From: Symbiodinium natans
Taxonomy: Eukaryota; Sar; Dinophyceae; Suessiales; Symbiodiniaceae
NCBI GenBank assembly: GCA_905221605.1
Contig: CAJNDS010000210.1
Location: 170,001-196,127 of the forward strand
DNA: 26,127 nt
Reading direction: 5' to 3'
The position numbers and the translations under genes were made by a program. Under the pieces are notes generated by a model. It was not told the origin of the DNA. It did not search any database and was given only the letters and a program-made list of their open reading frames with translations. Shown in pieces: positions 17,701 to 23,478 of the stretch; the stretch's first letter is position 1, and each line of letters opens with the position of its first letter.

Positions 17701-18215
17701 CGCCCCTTTCCGTGGATGCTGCAGTGGGGGCTGCGCTGGGCGTGGCGAGCGCGGCGGCCTGGCGGGCGCCACGCGGGCCTTGCAGGCAGACCGAACGGAC
17801 ATGCAGGGTGTGGTGGCGGTGGCGGGCATGGTCAGAACGTCATGGACGGGTGCGGGCAGAGTGTTTGGATCAGTGGCAGATCCATCGACGGGCGCGGCTG
17901 GCTGTGGTGGCGCGGCGGGCGCGGCGGGCGCGGCGGGCGCATGGGGCGCGTTTTGCGCATGGGGGCGCGGCCGGCGGCGGGTGCGGCGGGCGTGGTGGGC
18001 GCGGCGAGCGCGGCGGGCGCGCGTGCTCAAACCTCGTTTCTGGAGTGTGTTGCACTGTCCGGCAGTGTTGAACATTCCCCCCCAAATTAAAGAGAAAGAG
18101 GTCGAGAGCCTAGGCCTGCTCGCGTACCATCACCGTGGCGCCACGCCCCTGATGTTCAGCATCCTCTGCGGGTCCTTCGGGGCCGCCTACATCCTGCTCG
18201 CCGCAGGCTTGGGCT
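8737..18215 (+). CDS. TIR-like FVSHQW domain + ankyrin-repeat protein gene, about 16 exons
   Basis: Seen: in-phase plus-strand blocks in the order FVSHQWL.D.HPDP, FIWYDYFSCPQ, SQTTWAAR, GWCRAERMAHEL, VGEGHFTLEEDRAAV, then ankyrin blocks (AGWSPLCFAAMDG, ELLQQRADPND, KRNEALSLLLAGRADP, NAEGLRLLCQGGAD, PLHVACCEGAVAALQELL, ALVKAGADVNEP, YHHRGATPLMFSILCG). Known: this order is common in dinoflagellate predicted proteins; no function is established. Inferred: the pattern SHQW / WYDYFSCPQ / WCRAE resembles TIR-fold boxes, including the Glu after WC. Several junctions are perfect in phase (H-I, M-N, N-O). The 5' part is uncertain: a TAG and a frame break lie around exons A-B. Introns carry telomeric arrays, MITE-like elements and a hairpin cluster. 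Confidence 0.8.
8885..9050 (+). CDS. exon A of TIR-like/ankyrin gene (copy 1)
   Basis: The frame reading SLNTNAGLCPHIW ... PTALEQFAATLSQSVRPLHD ... CEPAFPMHLGAVV is conserved with the second copy (21775-21958), with many third-position differences, so it is or was coding. In copy 1 the acceptor used by copy 2 (TTCAG) is TTCAC, and a TAG stands at 8880-8882. The acceptor must have moved to AG at 8883-8884, or the exon is broken. The join to exon B is out of frame by one base. Confidence 0.5.
9058..9117 (+). CDS. exon B of TIR-like/ankyrin gene (copy 1)
   Basis: Reads LEWTCDERVLCHDDLPQ up to a GT donor at 9118. The second copy reads LERACDEIVLHNDGPSQ with the same donor. The following intron is 83 bases (9118-9200), ends CGAGAG and has no telomeric repeats. 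The 5' boundary is unclear. Confidence 0.55.
9201..9616 (+). CDS. exon C: TIR-like core, FVSHQW...DYFSCPQ
   Basis: The largest exon in the gene. After AG at 9199-9200 it reads VFMMLSCVKTHEEL, then AAFVSHQWLSDRHPDP, PTASELGARPLFIWYDYFSC, SAINSIHAYVARSEFFIVLC and EHQPLSG. The open frame continues to a stop at 9632, but phase and family order require a splice near GG at 9615-9616 to exon D. The order (strand plus SHQW, strand plus DYFSCPQ, strand FFIVLC) resembles TIR-fold boxes; this is inference. The second copy is at 22194-22609. Confidence 0.85.
10138..10228 (+). repeat. CCCTAAA array upstream of exon D
   Basis: About 12 units in the C-D intron. Confidence 0.95.
10325..10366 (+). CDS. exon D (QQRVILSQTTWAAR)
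   Basis: Follows CTAG at 10324. A 42-base exon reading QQRVILSQTTWAA plus a split Arg, with a GC donor (GCATGG) at 10367. A nearly identical 42-base exon with the same acceptor and donor sits at 23416-23457 behind the second copy. That confirms it as part of this gene and not of a third one. CCCTAAA array upstream, TTTAGGG array downstream. Confidence 0.78.
10395..10467 (-). repeat. TTTAGGG/TTTGGGG array downstream of exon D
   Basis: Starts 28 bases after exon D. Confidence 0.93.
10738..10819 (-). repeat. degenerate TTTAGGG array (D-E intron)
   Basis: Second G-rich array within the D-E intron. Confidence 0.88.
10914..11029. mobile_element. MITE-like element, family 2, without telomeric units
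   Basis: Ends CTTGGAGGTTCACGGGTAAG and the inverse TACCCACGAACCTCCAAAT. Same family as 5600-5817 but without the array. Confidence 0.78.
11136..11288 (+). repeat. CCCTAAAT 8-base array upstream of exon E
   Basis: About 19 almost perfect copies of an 8-base unit (CCCTAAAT) in place of the 7-base unit, ending about 10 bases before exon E. Confidence 0.96.
11300..11399 (+). CDS. exon E (GWCRAERMAHELSCADGRAI)
   Basis: After TTGGAG at 11299. The G completes Arg, then GWCRAERMAHELS, ADGRAIVVESATHQILLPK. The WCRxER..HEL motif is the family's third conserved box. Its Glu lies where TIR NADases have their catalytic Glu (inference from motif only). The 3' boundary is not resolved. Upstream is the unusual CCCTAAAT array, downstream TTTAGGG. 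Confidence 0.8.
11460..11489 (-). repeat. short TTTAGGG array downstream of exon E
   Basis: Four units. Confidence 0.85.
11599..11741 (+). CDS. exon F (VGEGHFTLEEDRAAV...)
   Basis: After CCCAG at 11598. Reads YSVGEGHFTLEEDRAAVSSI, then VVQMVWAKLLYLLSQGDLHS and YRFLLKH. A GT donor lies at 11742. Reading through would give RKSSS and a TAA at 11759. The GEGxFTxExDR...L..GDxxSYRxLL pattern is the family's linker between the TIR-like part and the ankyrin repeats. Confidence 0.72.
11972..12041 (+). repeat. CCCTAAA array (F-G intron)
   Basis: About nine units including CCCTCAA variants. Confidence 0.92.
12301..12465 (+). repeat. CCCTAAA array upstream of exon G
   Basis: The last unit is CCCTAG, which could itself be the acceptor. 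Confidence 0.95.
12468..12564 (+). CDS. exon G candidate (linker, IPGFVTDSDPTQDQ)
   Basis: An open block between a CCCTAAA array ending CCCTAG and a TTTAGGG array beginning GTTTAGGG. It reads SQQSVRMAQLAADLAIPGFV and TDSDPTQDQ without stops. Position and bracketing fit an exon; the sequence itself is not a recognised motif. Confidence 0.45.
12566..12722 (-). repeat. TTTAGGG array with higher-order GGGGTCTTGGG unit
   Basis: Begins directly after exon G with GTTTAGGG. From 12600 a longer unit of about 22-30 bases containing GGTCTTGGGTTTAGGG recurs four times. Confidence 0.92.
13040..13185 (-). repeat. TTAGGATTTTAGGAA variant repeat
   Basis: A 23-24-base repeat (about five copies) of TTTAGGATTTTAGGAA type, a diverged derivative of TTTAGGG, in the G-H intron. 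Confidence 0.85.
13319..13409. mobile_element. MITE-like element, family 1
   Basis: Ends GGGATGTGCACCCTTATACT and the inverse AGGATAAAGGGGAACATCCC; in the G-H intron. Confidence 0.7.
13526..13646. mobile_element. fold-back element, family 4
   Basis: Inverted arms GCAGTAAACTCCAAAAAGTT and AACTTTCTGGAGTTTACTGT, about 25-30 bases each. A TTGCAGGG-type repeat follows. Confidence 0.75.
14057..14119 (+). CDS. exon H, ankyrin repeat (DEAGWSPLCFAAMDGGPLL)
   Basis: After GGGCAG at 14056. Reads FDRDEAGWSPLCFAAMDGGP plus a split Leu; GC donor at 14120. It joins in perfect phase to exon I, giving GGPLLVGELLQQRADPND, a complete ankyrin helix-turn-helix and loop. Confidence 0.8.
14209..14320 (+). repeat. 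CCCTAAA then CCCAAAA array upstream of exon I
   Basis: About 11 perfect CCCTAAA units followed by five CCCAAAA units. Confidence 0.94.
14377..14452 (+). CDS. exon I, ankyrin repeat (LVGELLQQRADPNDRTTK)
   Basis: After AAAAG/G (AG at 14375-14376). Reads LVGELLQQRADPNDRTTKSK and HEERL, then an uncertain donor. Typical ankyrin second helix and ADPN loop. Confidence 0.8.
14497..14566 (-). repeat. TTTAGGG then CTTAGGG array downstream of exon I
   Basis: Five TTTAGGG units followed by five GGGCTTA units. Confidence 0.93.
14791..14870 (+). repeat. GAGTAGGGAT 10-base minisatellite
   Basis: Seven perfect copies at 14801-14870 plus one partial; lies in the I-J intron. Confidence 0.96.
14943..15070 (+). 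CDS. exon J, ankyrin repeat (VLSIATCYKRNEALSLLLAG)
   Basis: After CATGCAG at 14942. Reads ALFPKHMPVLSIATCYKRNE, ALSLLLAGRADPSLGRATEA. The KRNEA..LL..RAD pattern is the family's second ankyrin unit. The 3' end lies before the CCCTAAA array at 15077. Confidence 0.78.
15077..15193 (+). repeat. CCCTAAA array upstream of exon K
   Basis: About 16 perfect units in the short J-K intron. Confidence 0.96.
15245..15335 (+). CDS. exon K, ankyrin repeat (SDNAEGLRLLCQGGADITLE)
   Basis: Reads CVSDNAEGLRLLCQGGADIT and LEAQS. The first T-rich array unit after it supplies a donor: the intron appears to begin GTTTAGGG at 15336. The 5' boundary is uncertain. Bracketed by CCCTAAA (15077-15193) and TTTAGGG (15336-15385). 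Confidence 0.75.
15336..15385 (-). repeat. TTTAGGG array starting at the exon K donor
   Basis: Seven units. The first GTTTAGGG directly follows the coding block. Confidence 0.94.
15433..15530 (+). CDS. exon L, ankyrin repeat (PLHVACCEGAVAALQELL)
   Basis: After GCCAG at 15432. Reads AFPQMKPLHVACCEGAVAAL, QELLLQARAKDS, then a GT donor (GTAATG) at 15531. Read-through would stop at once. The phase with exon K is not reconciled, so one of the two boundaries is a few bases off. Confidence 0.75.
15817..15864 (+). repeat. three copies of a 16-base repeat (CGACCTTTGCC)
   Basis: Units begin at 15817, 15833 and 15849: CGACCTTCGCCGTACG, CGACCTTTGCCATATG, CGACCTTTGCCGGAAC. Confidence 0.85.
16190..16550 (+). 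repeat. three dispersed hairpins with GACCCTACCG loops
   Basis: GACCCTACCG occurs at 16207, 16395 and 16506. Each is flanked by inverted arms that differ between copies (GCAGAGAAAGAAGCAC/GTGCTCTGC; GCAAAAAACA/GTTTTTTGC; GCAAAACAGAGC/GCTCTGC-type). Confidence 0.65.
16673..16720 (+). CDS. exon M, ankyrin repeat (IACTGGSPDVVAALVK)
   Basis: After TGCGAG at 16672. Reads IACTGGSPDVVAALVK; GC donor at 16721. Joins in phase to exon N across a 78-base intron, giving LVKAGADVNEP. Confidence 0.78.
16799..16869 (+). CDS. exon N, ankyrin loop (AGADVNEPFQLRVTERPSMW)
   Basis: After GGGAG at 16798. Reads AGADVNEPFQLRVTERPSMW, MLF, then a GT donor (GTGCTC) at 16870. The split Ser codon is completed by exon O. 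Confidence 0.75.
17139..17347 (+). repeat. CCCTAAA array upstream of exon O
   Basis: About 27 units; ends within 5 bases of the exon O acceptor. Confidence 0.96.
17351..17425 (+). CDS. exon O (LGVARFALLRRSTSKSRLSR)
   Basis: After CTGAG at 17350. In phase with exon N it reads SLGVARFALLRRSTSKSRLS, RMALM. Bracketed by the CCCTAAA array (17139-17347) and a TTTAGGG array whose first GTTTAGGG may be the donor. Position fits the family's basic linker before the last ankyrin block. Confidence 0.55.
17425..17539 (-). repeat. TTTAGGG array starting at the exon O donor
   Basis: About 15 units with one run of nine G. Confidence 0.95.
17880..18030 (+). repeat. GCGGGC-rich low-complexity tract
   Basis: Irregular GGCGCGGCGGGCG repeats. 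They generate long Ala/Gly/Arg open frames on both strands that I do not accept as genes. Confidence 0.85.
18109..18215 (+). CDS. exon P, ankyrin repeat (AYHHRGATPLMFSILCGSFG)
   Basis: Reads LGLLAYHHRGATPLMFSILC, GSFGAAYILLAAG. YHxxGATPLM is a strong motif of this family's last ankyrin unit. The acceptor is AG at 18107-18108 or 18112-18113. GT candidates for the donor stand at 18216 and 18219. Confidence 0.78.
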
Positions 18216-18389
18216 GTGGTCTAGGACTTAAAATTCGGTTTGGCAAAACAAGATGTCTGAGACTCACTTGGAGTTGAGTGAAAATTTCGAGTTCTGACGT
18301 TCGTGACGATGTTTAGTGTGAAGCATCATGCGGGCCGGTTCGTTAGTACTTGCTCTGAAGTCGATCTTTTTTGTGCCCGCCATGAGGGT

Positions 18390-18532
18390 CGCTCAGGGCT
18401 GCGTGCTGGGGACACTTGGTGTTGGGGCCCTGGAATACGCTCAGCTTGAACCATATGCTGGGTGCTTCTCGGTGGGCTGGAGGAGGTGCCTGAACTCCAG
18501 GAAGCCTGCACAACTGGGGAGGAGCCTCCGTC
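18390..18532 (+). CDS. possible further C-terminal exon(s)
   Basis: Two frames look coding: GALEYAQLEP near 18425-18455 and LLGGLEEVPELQEACTTGEE from about 18463, ending at a clear GTGAGTG donor at 18533. The family normally ends with an ALDxA...VPxFLxEA block, which these resemble, but the frames differ. I cannot fix the boundaries. Confidence 0.3.
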
Positions 18533-18790
18533 GGTGAGTGGGTCCGGAGTGTGGGATTGACCGAGGTCGTGCCCCCGCCTGGGCTGTCCGGTAGCCTGAG
18601 AAGAGGATGCGCATTATCAGGAGGCTCGAGCGAGGCCAGAAGTCTAGCAAGAGGGAGGACATGGACTCCAAAAGGGAGGAATTCCCCTGTGAGAAAAGGA
18701 GCCGCAGGAAACTCTCAGAGCAAGTTGCACGGCGGGTTCGGCTACGCGGCTTGCCCTGTTGCAGCGGGAGGTTCGCCCTCCAGGTGATTG

Positions 18791-18892
18791 CCCTAAACCT
18801 TAAACCCTAAACCCCAAACCCTAAACCCTAAACCCTAAACCCTAAACCCTAAACCCTAAACCCCAAACCCCAAACCCCAAACCCTAAACCCT
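18791..18892 (+). repeat. CCCTAAA/CCCCAAA array
   Basis: About 14 units. No exon was recognised just downstream. Confidence 0.95.
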
Positions 18893-19260
18893 GATGCTTC
18901 TCAGAGGGAGCTGGGCTGCATCCCGCGTCCTTGTCTTCTCTCTGTTGAATCTCGGCATGCTTGTCAGGCTAGTCAGGATCCGCAGTTGCAGACTCGGAGG
19001 GGGCCACATTTCGTGTCGCAACTCGAAGGGGGCGAAGGCCAACATGCCAGTTGTCTTCATCACAAGCCGAAGAGCTTCATGGAGTAAGCTCTTCGGGCTG
19101 TGACGATAAAACGTGTGAACACTGATCACTAGCATACCCTTGCGGTTGGGCCGTTGCACTATTGCGTGCCGGGACTTCAACTTAAGAGCTGGGGACATAA
19201 GAATTCGGAGGTCCGTAAACCACACATGGGTACTTCCCAAAATGTAGCGCCCCCCTAGTA
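18893..19260. other. unassigned region with a 118-codon minus-strand frame
   Basis: The minus-strand frame 18884-19240 is non-repetitive (for example KSLLHEALRLVMKTTGMLAF) but matches nothing I know. No splice context was recognised. Confidence 0.25.
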
Positions 19261-19296
19261 CCTAGTATTCACCAAATGTTTACGTACGACAATCCT

Positions 19297-19594
19297 ACCC
19301 CCCCCCCAAAAAAAAAACAAAAAAGAAAAGAAAAAGCCCCCCTCCCCCTCCTCCCCCCCCTCCCCCCCTCTCCCCCCCCTCCCCCTCCCCCCCCCCCCCT
19401 CCCCCCCCCTCCCCCCCCCTCCCCCCCCCTCCCCCCCCCCCCCCCTCCCTCCTCTCTCCCCCCCCCCTCCCCCCCCTCCCCCCCTCCCCCCCCTCCCCCC
19501 CTCCCCCCCCCCCCCCGTCCCACCCCTCCCCCCTCCCCCCCCCCCCACCCCCTCCCTTCCCCCCTCCCCCCCCCTCCCCACACTTAGTCCCGCC
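19297..19594 (+). repeat. about 300-base C-rich (CCCCCCT)n tract
   Basis: Almost pure C/T on the plus strand after an A-rich lead. Open frames over it are poly-Pro or poly-Gly artefacts. A second pure C run is at 19799-19832. Confidence 0.95.
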
Positions 19595-20284
19595 CAAAAA
19601 GATATTGTCTGGGCCCCTTCTTCCATCTTTTCGGTTTAGGTTCCCTTGTAAGCCCCCCCTTTAAACCAAAAAGGGCAGCATTCTTCTTGCTAGGGAATTA
19701 TGAAGACTCATAGTCTATAGTACTCCGGCACGTAGGGCGCTGGGATCAAGCTGAATACCCCGAAAATTTGGGATCACAACTGTCGCAGCTGCAATCCCCA
19801 CCCCCCCCCCCCCCCCCCCCCCCTCCCCCCCGCGAATGTTTAATGGCCACTAATGGCACATTGTGAGTATATACACTTAGATATCATCAGGGCCATTTTG
19901 GTGGAGGGTGAATACCCTCTCATGAGAGGGAGACCATTATGCGTTAAGCGAAAGCTGCAAAACCTCCTAAACGGTAGGAGCGCGCGTCAAGCTACGCAAT
20001 TCCCGCGGGATGACTTGCCGAGACCTGGCGATGCAGGTGCGGCGCGTGTGGGCAAATTTGGGATCTAGGGTTTTCGAGGTGAGGGGCTGCGTGGCTTTGG
20101 GGTTGCAGGGGTTCACTCTTCCGAATTAAGTTTTCAGTTTCTACGGGTCTCAGGGTTTGGCAAGGGGCTCAGGCTTTGCCGCTTGCCTTCTCGAATCGCT
20201 TTGGGCGGCAGCTTTGTGCAAAAAAGTCGAGTCTCCTGCGCTCAGGTTGTTGTGCGGTTTGGATGTCGGATGATTTGGTATGTT

Positions 20285-20334
20285 CGGGTTCCCCTACTTA
20301 TCGGGATCTAGGCGGGGGTAGTATAGGGGAACCC
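20285..20334. mobile_element. short family-1-like fold-back
   Basis: GGTTCCCCTACTTATC and the inverse GTAGTATAGGGGAACC; only about 50 bases. A CCCTAAA array begins directly after it. Confidence 0.6.
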
Positions 20335-20335
20335 T

Positions 20336-20375
20336 AAGCCCTAAACCCTAAACCCTATACCCTATACCCTAAACA
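20336..20375 (+). repeat. short CCCTAAA/CCCTATA array
   Basis: Five units, about 45 bases upstream of the orphan exon at 20419. Confidence 0.88.
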
Positions 20376-20418
20376 ACCCATGGTATGTTGGGTCAACTTT
20401 CGATTGTCGTGCAGGTGC

Positions 20419-20855
20419 ATGCGCCAGAGTCTTTGATGCGGGCGTTGGAAGAGGCGCAAACTTGGCTGCCCGAAAACGTTTTCCTTGTGTAAGCACTGCT
20501 GAAATCGTCGAAATCCCCTTCTTAACTTCAGTCCCCTTAGGCTGGCTTGGCAACATTGACCAAGTTTTTCGCCGCACCGGGCCACCCCAACCCCCCGCAT
20601 TTTCAGCAACACCAAGCCAGTACGGACCCTTGCCTAGATACGATTTGCGCAGATGCAAGAGTTTTTGGTCCGCAGCAGTTCCATGTGCTCTTACCATGCC
20701 GGTATATTGGCGCAGGGAGAATGGGAAGAGGAGGATGCTGTCTACAACCCAATGATATCGGTGCGGTTTTGAAATCAGAGCGTGGGTTTTATGAAGTGCT
20801 ATGTTCTTGCAGAGGTCGGAGCCTGATGATGGTTAAACCATTTGGGCCGGAGTAG
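20419..20855 (+). CDS. orphan exon candidates, unknown protein
   Basis: After GTGCAG at about 20416 the frame reads VHAPESLMRALEEAQTWLPE, NVFL before a GT donor (GTGTAAG) at about 20504. Further on, an open frame ends QPNDIGAVLKSERGFYEVLC, SCRGRSLMMVKPFGPE with a TAG at 20853. Both look protein-like and non-repetitive, but I recognise no family and cannot join them. Minus-strand frames overlap the same bases. Confidence 0.35.
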
Positions 20856-20949
20856 TTTTTCCTCTGCATGCCTACTCCTCCGCTCGGAGATGTTCCAAGA
20901 CTGTACCTTGGGCAGCTGCAGCTAATGCTGGCATACAGCAAGCCCCCTT

Positions 20950-21044
20950 GGTTCTTAGTAGAGAATGAGGGAATTAGGGCACTTTCTGTATATATACAGG
21001 GAGTACATACTAGGCACTTCATTCCCTCATTTCCTACTAAGAAG
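20950..21044. mobile_element. MITE-like element, family 3
   Basis: Arms TTCTTAGTAGAGAATGAGGG and the inverse CCCTCATTTCCTACTAAGAA with only a few mismatches. A second copy is at 22881. Confidence 0.8.
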
Positions 21045-21448
21045 CAGCTTGAAAATGCTTCCTGACTTAGCGATGCCACCGTAGGGCCTGGCCGCCAATG
21101 CTGAGTCACTGAAAACAGAAACATGGGCATTGAGACCGGTGCGCAGAATGAGCATCATAATAGCAAGACATATACTAAAGACGAAACACTCTGAAAATGA
21201 ACAAGGGCTAAGCATACTGAAGTAGTGCCTATCATAGTCATCACCAGTAGTCGTAGCCCCGATGCCTAGCAATTGTGAGAAGAACAGAGGAAGAATGCAA
21301 GTCAAAAGCATCATAGCTAATCAAGATTTCGGCTCCTGACTTGAGTTCCGACGCTGTCAGAGGGGTGTGAAGGAGACCGAAGGTAGAACAGCCCGAGGAA
21401 GCGCTCGACTTCGTAGCTGCTGTGGCTCCTCAGTTCAAAAAAACTAAA

Positions 21449-21540
21449 GGAGGGACCCTTGCAAGGGACCTTAAGGGTCATTTAGGGGTTATTTAGGGGC
21501 TACTTAGGACTTAGGTGTACAGGAAGGGTCCCTCCTTGCA
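21449..21540. mobile_element. fold-back element with GGAGGGACCCTT ends
   Basis: Arms AGGAGGGACCCTTGCA and the inverse AAGGGTCCCTCCTTGCA; the interior is TTTAGGGG-like. Lies 30 bases upstream of the candidate start exon of copy 2. Confidence 0.65.
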
Positions 21541-21774
21541 CACCCTTACGGTGTCTCTGAGTCGAGCGCCATGCCGACGTCGGCAGGCTGGGAATCATAC
21601 TTTGCGCATGTCGGGCGTTTACCCTTTCCTGCGCTTGACAGCTGACAGATGGTATCAATGGTATCTTGGTATATGAGCAGTTCCGCGCAGTATGAGCCTT
21701 TTTCTCCAGAGAGGTTTACAGTTCCGCGATCTTGCGCGCGCTGTTGTAGAGTCCGCTGCTGGCAGCTACTTCAG

Positions 21775-21958
21775 GTAGTGGTGCCTCGGGGGTCGCCTGG
21801 GAAAGCCTCAATGCCAACGCAGGTCTGTGCAGACATCTATGGCGAACCAAACCTCCCACCGCTCTGGAGCAGTTCGCTACGATGTTGTCGCAGAGCGTTC
21901 GGCCTTTCCATGAGGCCTGCGAACCGGCGTTCCCCATGCACCTTGGCTCTGTCATTTG
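21775..21958 (+). CDS. exon A' (copy 2)
   Basis: After CTTCAG at 21774. Reads SGASGVAWESLNANAGLCRH, LWRTKPPTALEQFATMLSQS, VRPFHEACEPAFPMHLGSVI. Differences from copy 1 are mostly third-position or conservative. Followed by about 83 bases absent from copy 1, an apparent intron ending CATGTCAG. Confidence 0.6.
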
Positions 21959-22041
21959 GGAATTTACGAAAACATGCCCCTAAGATAGACCAAAAAGGAC
22001 CCCAATAAGGTACCCCCGATTATCGTAAGCCCCCATGTCAG

Positions 22042-22101
22042 ATTCCGAATCTTGAGCGGGCTTGTGATGAGATAGTTTTGCACAACGATGGCCCGTCTCA
22101 G
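22042..22101 (+). CDS. exon B' (IPNLERACDEIVLHNDGPSQ)
   Basis: A 60-base exon between AG at 22040-22041 and a GT donor at 22102. Reads IPNLERACDEIVLHNDGPSQ. The following 92-base intron has no telomeric repeat. Confidence 0.6.
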
Positions 22102-22193
22102 GTACACTTTGCCGCTTGAGGCCGGATCCGCTTTGTCCTAGTCTGTTATGAGAGCCTCTGCCACATGGGTTGCCACTTACTCGTACTTGAGAG

Positions 22194-22609
22194 GTCTTCA
22201 TGACGCTGTCCAGCGTGAAGACGCACGAGGAACTGTTTGGTGACCTTTGTGAGTTTGACAAGGCTCTGGGGAATGCAGTATTTGTGTCCCACCAGTGGCT
22301 TTCTGATCAGCATCCTGATCCAACTGGGGAGCAGCTAAAAATCTTACAGAATGCGCTGGCAAACATGCTGTCTGATCAAAGTCGGGTTACCGTCCTACCG
22401 GTGATCGAGATGTTCGCTGGAAATGTGGCGGCCCCGACAGCTTCTGAACTTGGCGCGAGGCCTCTGTTCATTTGGTACGACTACTTCTCCTGTCCGCAGG
22501 GCCACATGCAAAGCCGATCGTCTGCAATCAACAGCATCCACGCCTACGTGGCGCGCAGCGAGTTCTTTATGGTCTTGTGCCCGGCGCTGGAGCACCAGCC
22601 GCTCAGTGG
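22194..22609 (+). CDS. exon C' (TIR-like core, copy 2)
   Basis: A 416-base exon, the same length as exon C. Reads VFMTLSSVKTHEELFGDLCE, AVFVSHQWLSDQHPDPTGEQ, LFIWYDYFSCPQGHMQSRSS, EFFMVLCPALEHQPLSG. The open frame would run to TAG at 22632 if unspliced. Confidence 0.85.
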
Positions 22610-22880
22610 GAAACTTCCGCGGCTACATCCTTAGGATAGTAGGAACGATACGATAGTGACAACAATAGCCAAAGTGACATGAAACCGCAATCTGTGTCTC
22701 TGGGCTAAGATGAAGAGTCGCGCTAAATTCGCAGACGAGGGCACAAGACAACATAATTGCATCGTACTGGAATGTAGTAGCAGTAAAATATCGGCATGTA
22801 AATATATAGCGAAGCCTTGACTGGCTTGGGCCCCAAGCCCTAAATGCGGGTGGGGGGGGGGGGGGGGAACTCGTCCCCCT

Positions 22881-22986
22881 GGTTCTTAGGGGAATGGGGG
22901 AATTAGGCGCTCTGTGTAATCCCTTAAAGGGTATGTATAGGATGATACAAGGTGCTTCATTCCCTGATTCCCTACTAGAAACCATG
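22881..22986. mobile_element. MITE-like element, family 3
   Basis: Arms GGTTCTTAGGGGAATGGGGG and the inverse TCCCTGATTCCCTACTAGAA. In the C'-D' intron. Confidence 0.75.
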
Positions 22987-23038
22987 AAGTCTTCTTTTGG
23001 TTTCTACCCCTCAAATCTCTAAAAACAACCCTTGAGCT

Positions 23039-23137
23039 TCAGGGTTCAGGGTTCAGGGTTTAGGGTTTAGGGTTTAGGGTTTAGGGTTTAGGGTTTAGGG
23101 TTTAGGGTTTAGGGTTTAGGGTTTAGGGTTTAGGGTT
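23039..23137 (-). repeat. TTTAGGG array (copy 2, C'-D' intron)
   Basis: About 14 units. Confidence 0.95.
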
Positions 23138-23276
23138 CCCACGCCGGCATAGTGGGGGGGGAAGGGGTGGGCTGATCTAAGGTTTCGGCCTCAGGATTTG
23201 GATTCCGTAAGCTCCTTCCTGGGTTGGACTTACATGGTCCCTTAGGCATGGGCCCTGAAAAGGGATGGTTGACAGA

Positions 23277-23364
23277 ACCTAAACCCTAAACCCTAAACAC
23301 TAAACCCTAAACCCTAAACCCTAAATCCGAAACCCGAAATCCTAAACCCTAAACCCTAAACCCC
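23277..23364 (+). repeat. CCCTAAA array upstream of exon D'
   Basis: About 12 units with CACTAAA and CCCGAAA variants. Faces the array at 23039-23137 as an inverted pair inside one intron. Confidence 0.94.
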
Positions 23365-23415
23365 AGCTGGCTTCGGGCCCTAGACCAGTAGGCGACTGCT
23401 GGCCGGACAGCCCAG

Positions 23416-23457
23416 GCAGCAGAGGGCGATTCTGAGCCAGACCACCTGGGCTAGCAG
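23416..23457 (+). CDS. exon D' (QQRAILSQTTWAS)
   Basis: After CCCAG. A 42-base exon reading QQRAILSQTTWAS plus a split Arg; GC donor (GCATGG) as in exon D. CCCTAAA array upstream, short TTTAGGG array downstream. Confidence 0.7.
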
Positions 23458-23478
23458 GCATGGGCATCACGCTGACGG

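Larger units (their letters stand above)
19595..20418. other. unassigned region
   Basis: Contains a sequence at 19633-19690 resembling 6367-6420 (GGTTCCCTTRTAARCCCC...AAAAAGGGCA), i.e. another dispersed repeat, plus a 71-codon open frame (19853-20068) without known motif. Confidence 0.35.
21571..23457 (+). pseudogene. second, apparently partial copy of the TIR-like gene (exons 1, A-D)
   Basis: Start exon (MPTSAGW at 21571), exon A' (21775-about 21958), exon B' (22042-22101), exon C' (22194-22609) and exon D' (23416-23457) repeat the order of copy 1. Exon C' is intact and conserves FVSHQWL, DYFSCPQ and the same phase ends. No exon for WCRxE, the linker or any ankyrin repeat is visible in the remaining 2.7 kb, which is AT-rich repeat. 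It could be a truncated duplicate, or the 3' exons could lie beyond the window. Called pseudogene with reserve. Confidence 0.55.

Noticed and set aside
17626-18090. Long Gly/Ala/Arg-rich open frames on both strands
   Set aside because: They arise from the GCGGGC low-complexity tract in all frames. Only the YHHRGATPLM part after 18109 has family support.
18884-19240. 118-codon minus-strand frame as a gene
   Set aside because: Protein-like composition, but no family, no splice context and no paralogue in the window; left as unassigned.
19255-19626. Poly-Gly and poly-Pro open frames over 100 codons
   Set aside because: Pure artefacts of the C-rich tract.
19884-19902. GGCCATTTTGG, similar to the core of the dinoflagellate spliced leader
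   Set aside because: Only about 10 bases match, without the flanking leader sequence or a donor, so it is chance level.
21027-21314. 95-codon minus-strand frame with hydrophobic stretches
   Set aside because: Overlaps a fold-back element, starts inside its arm region, and no homologue is recognised.
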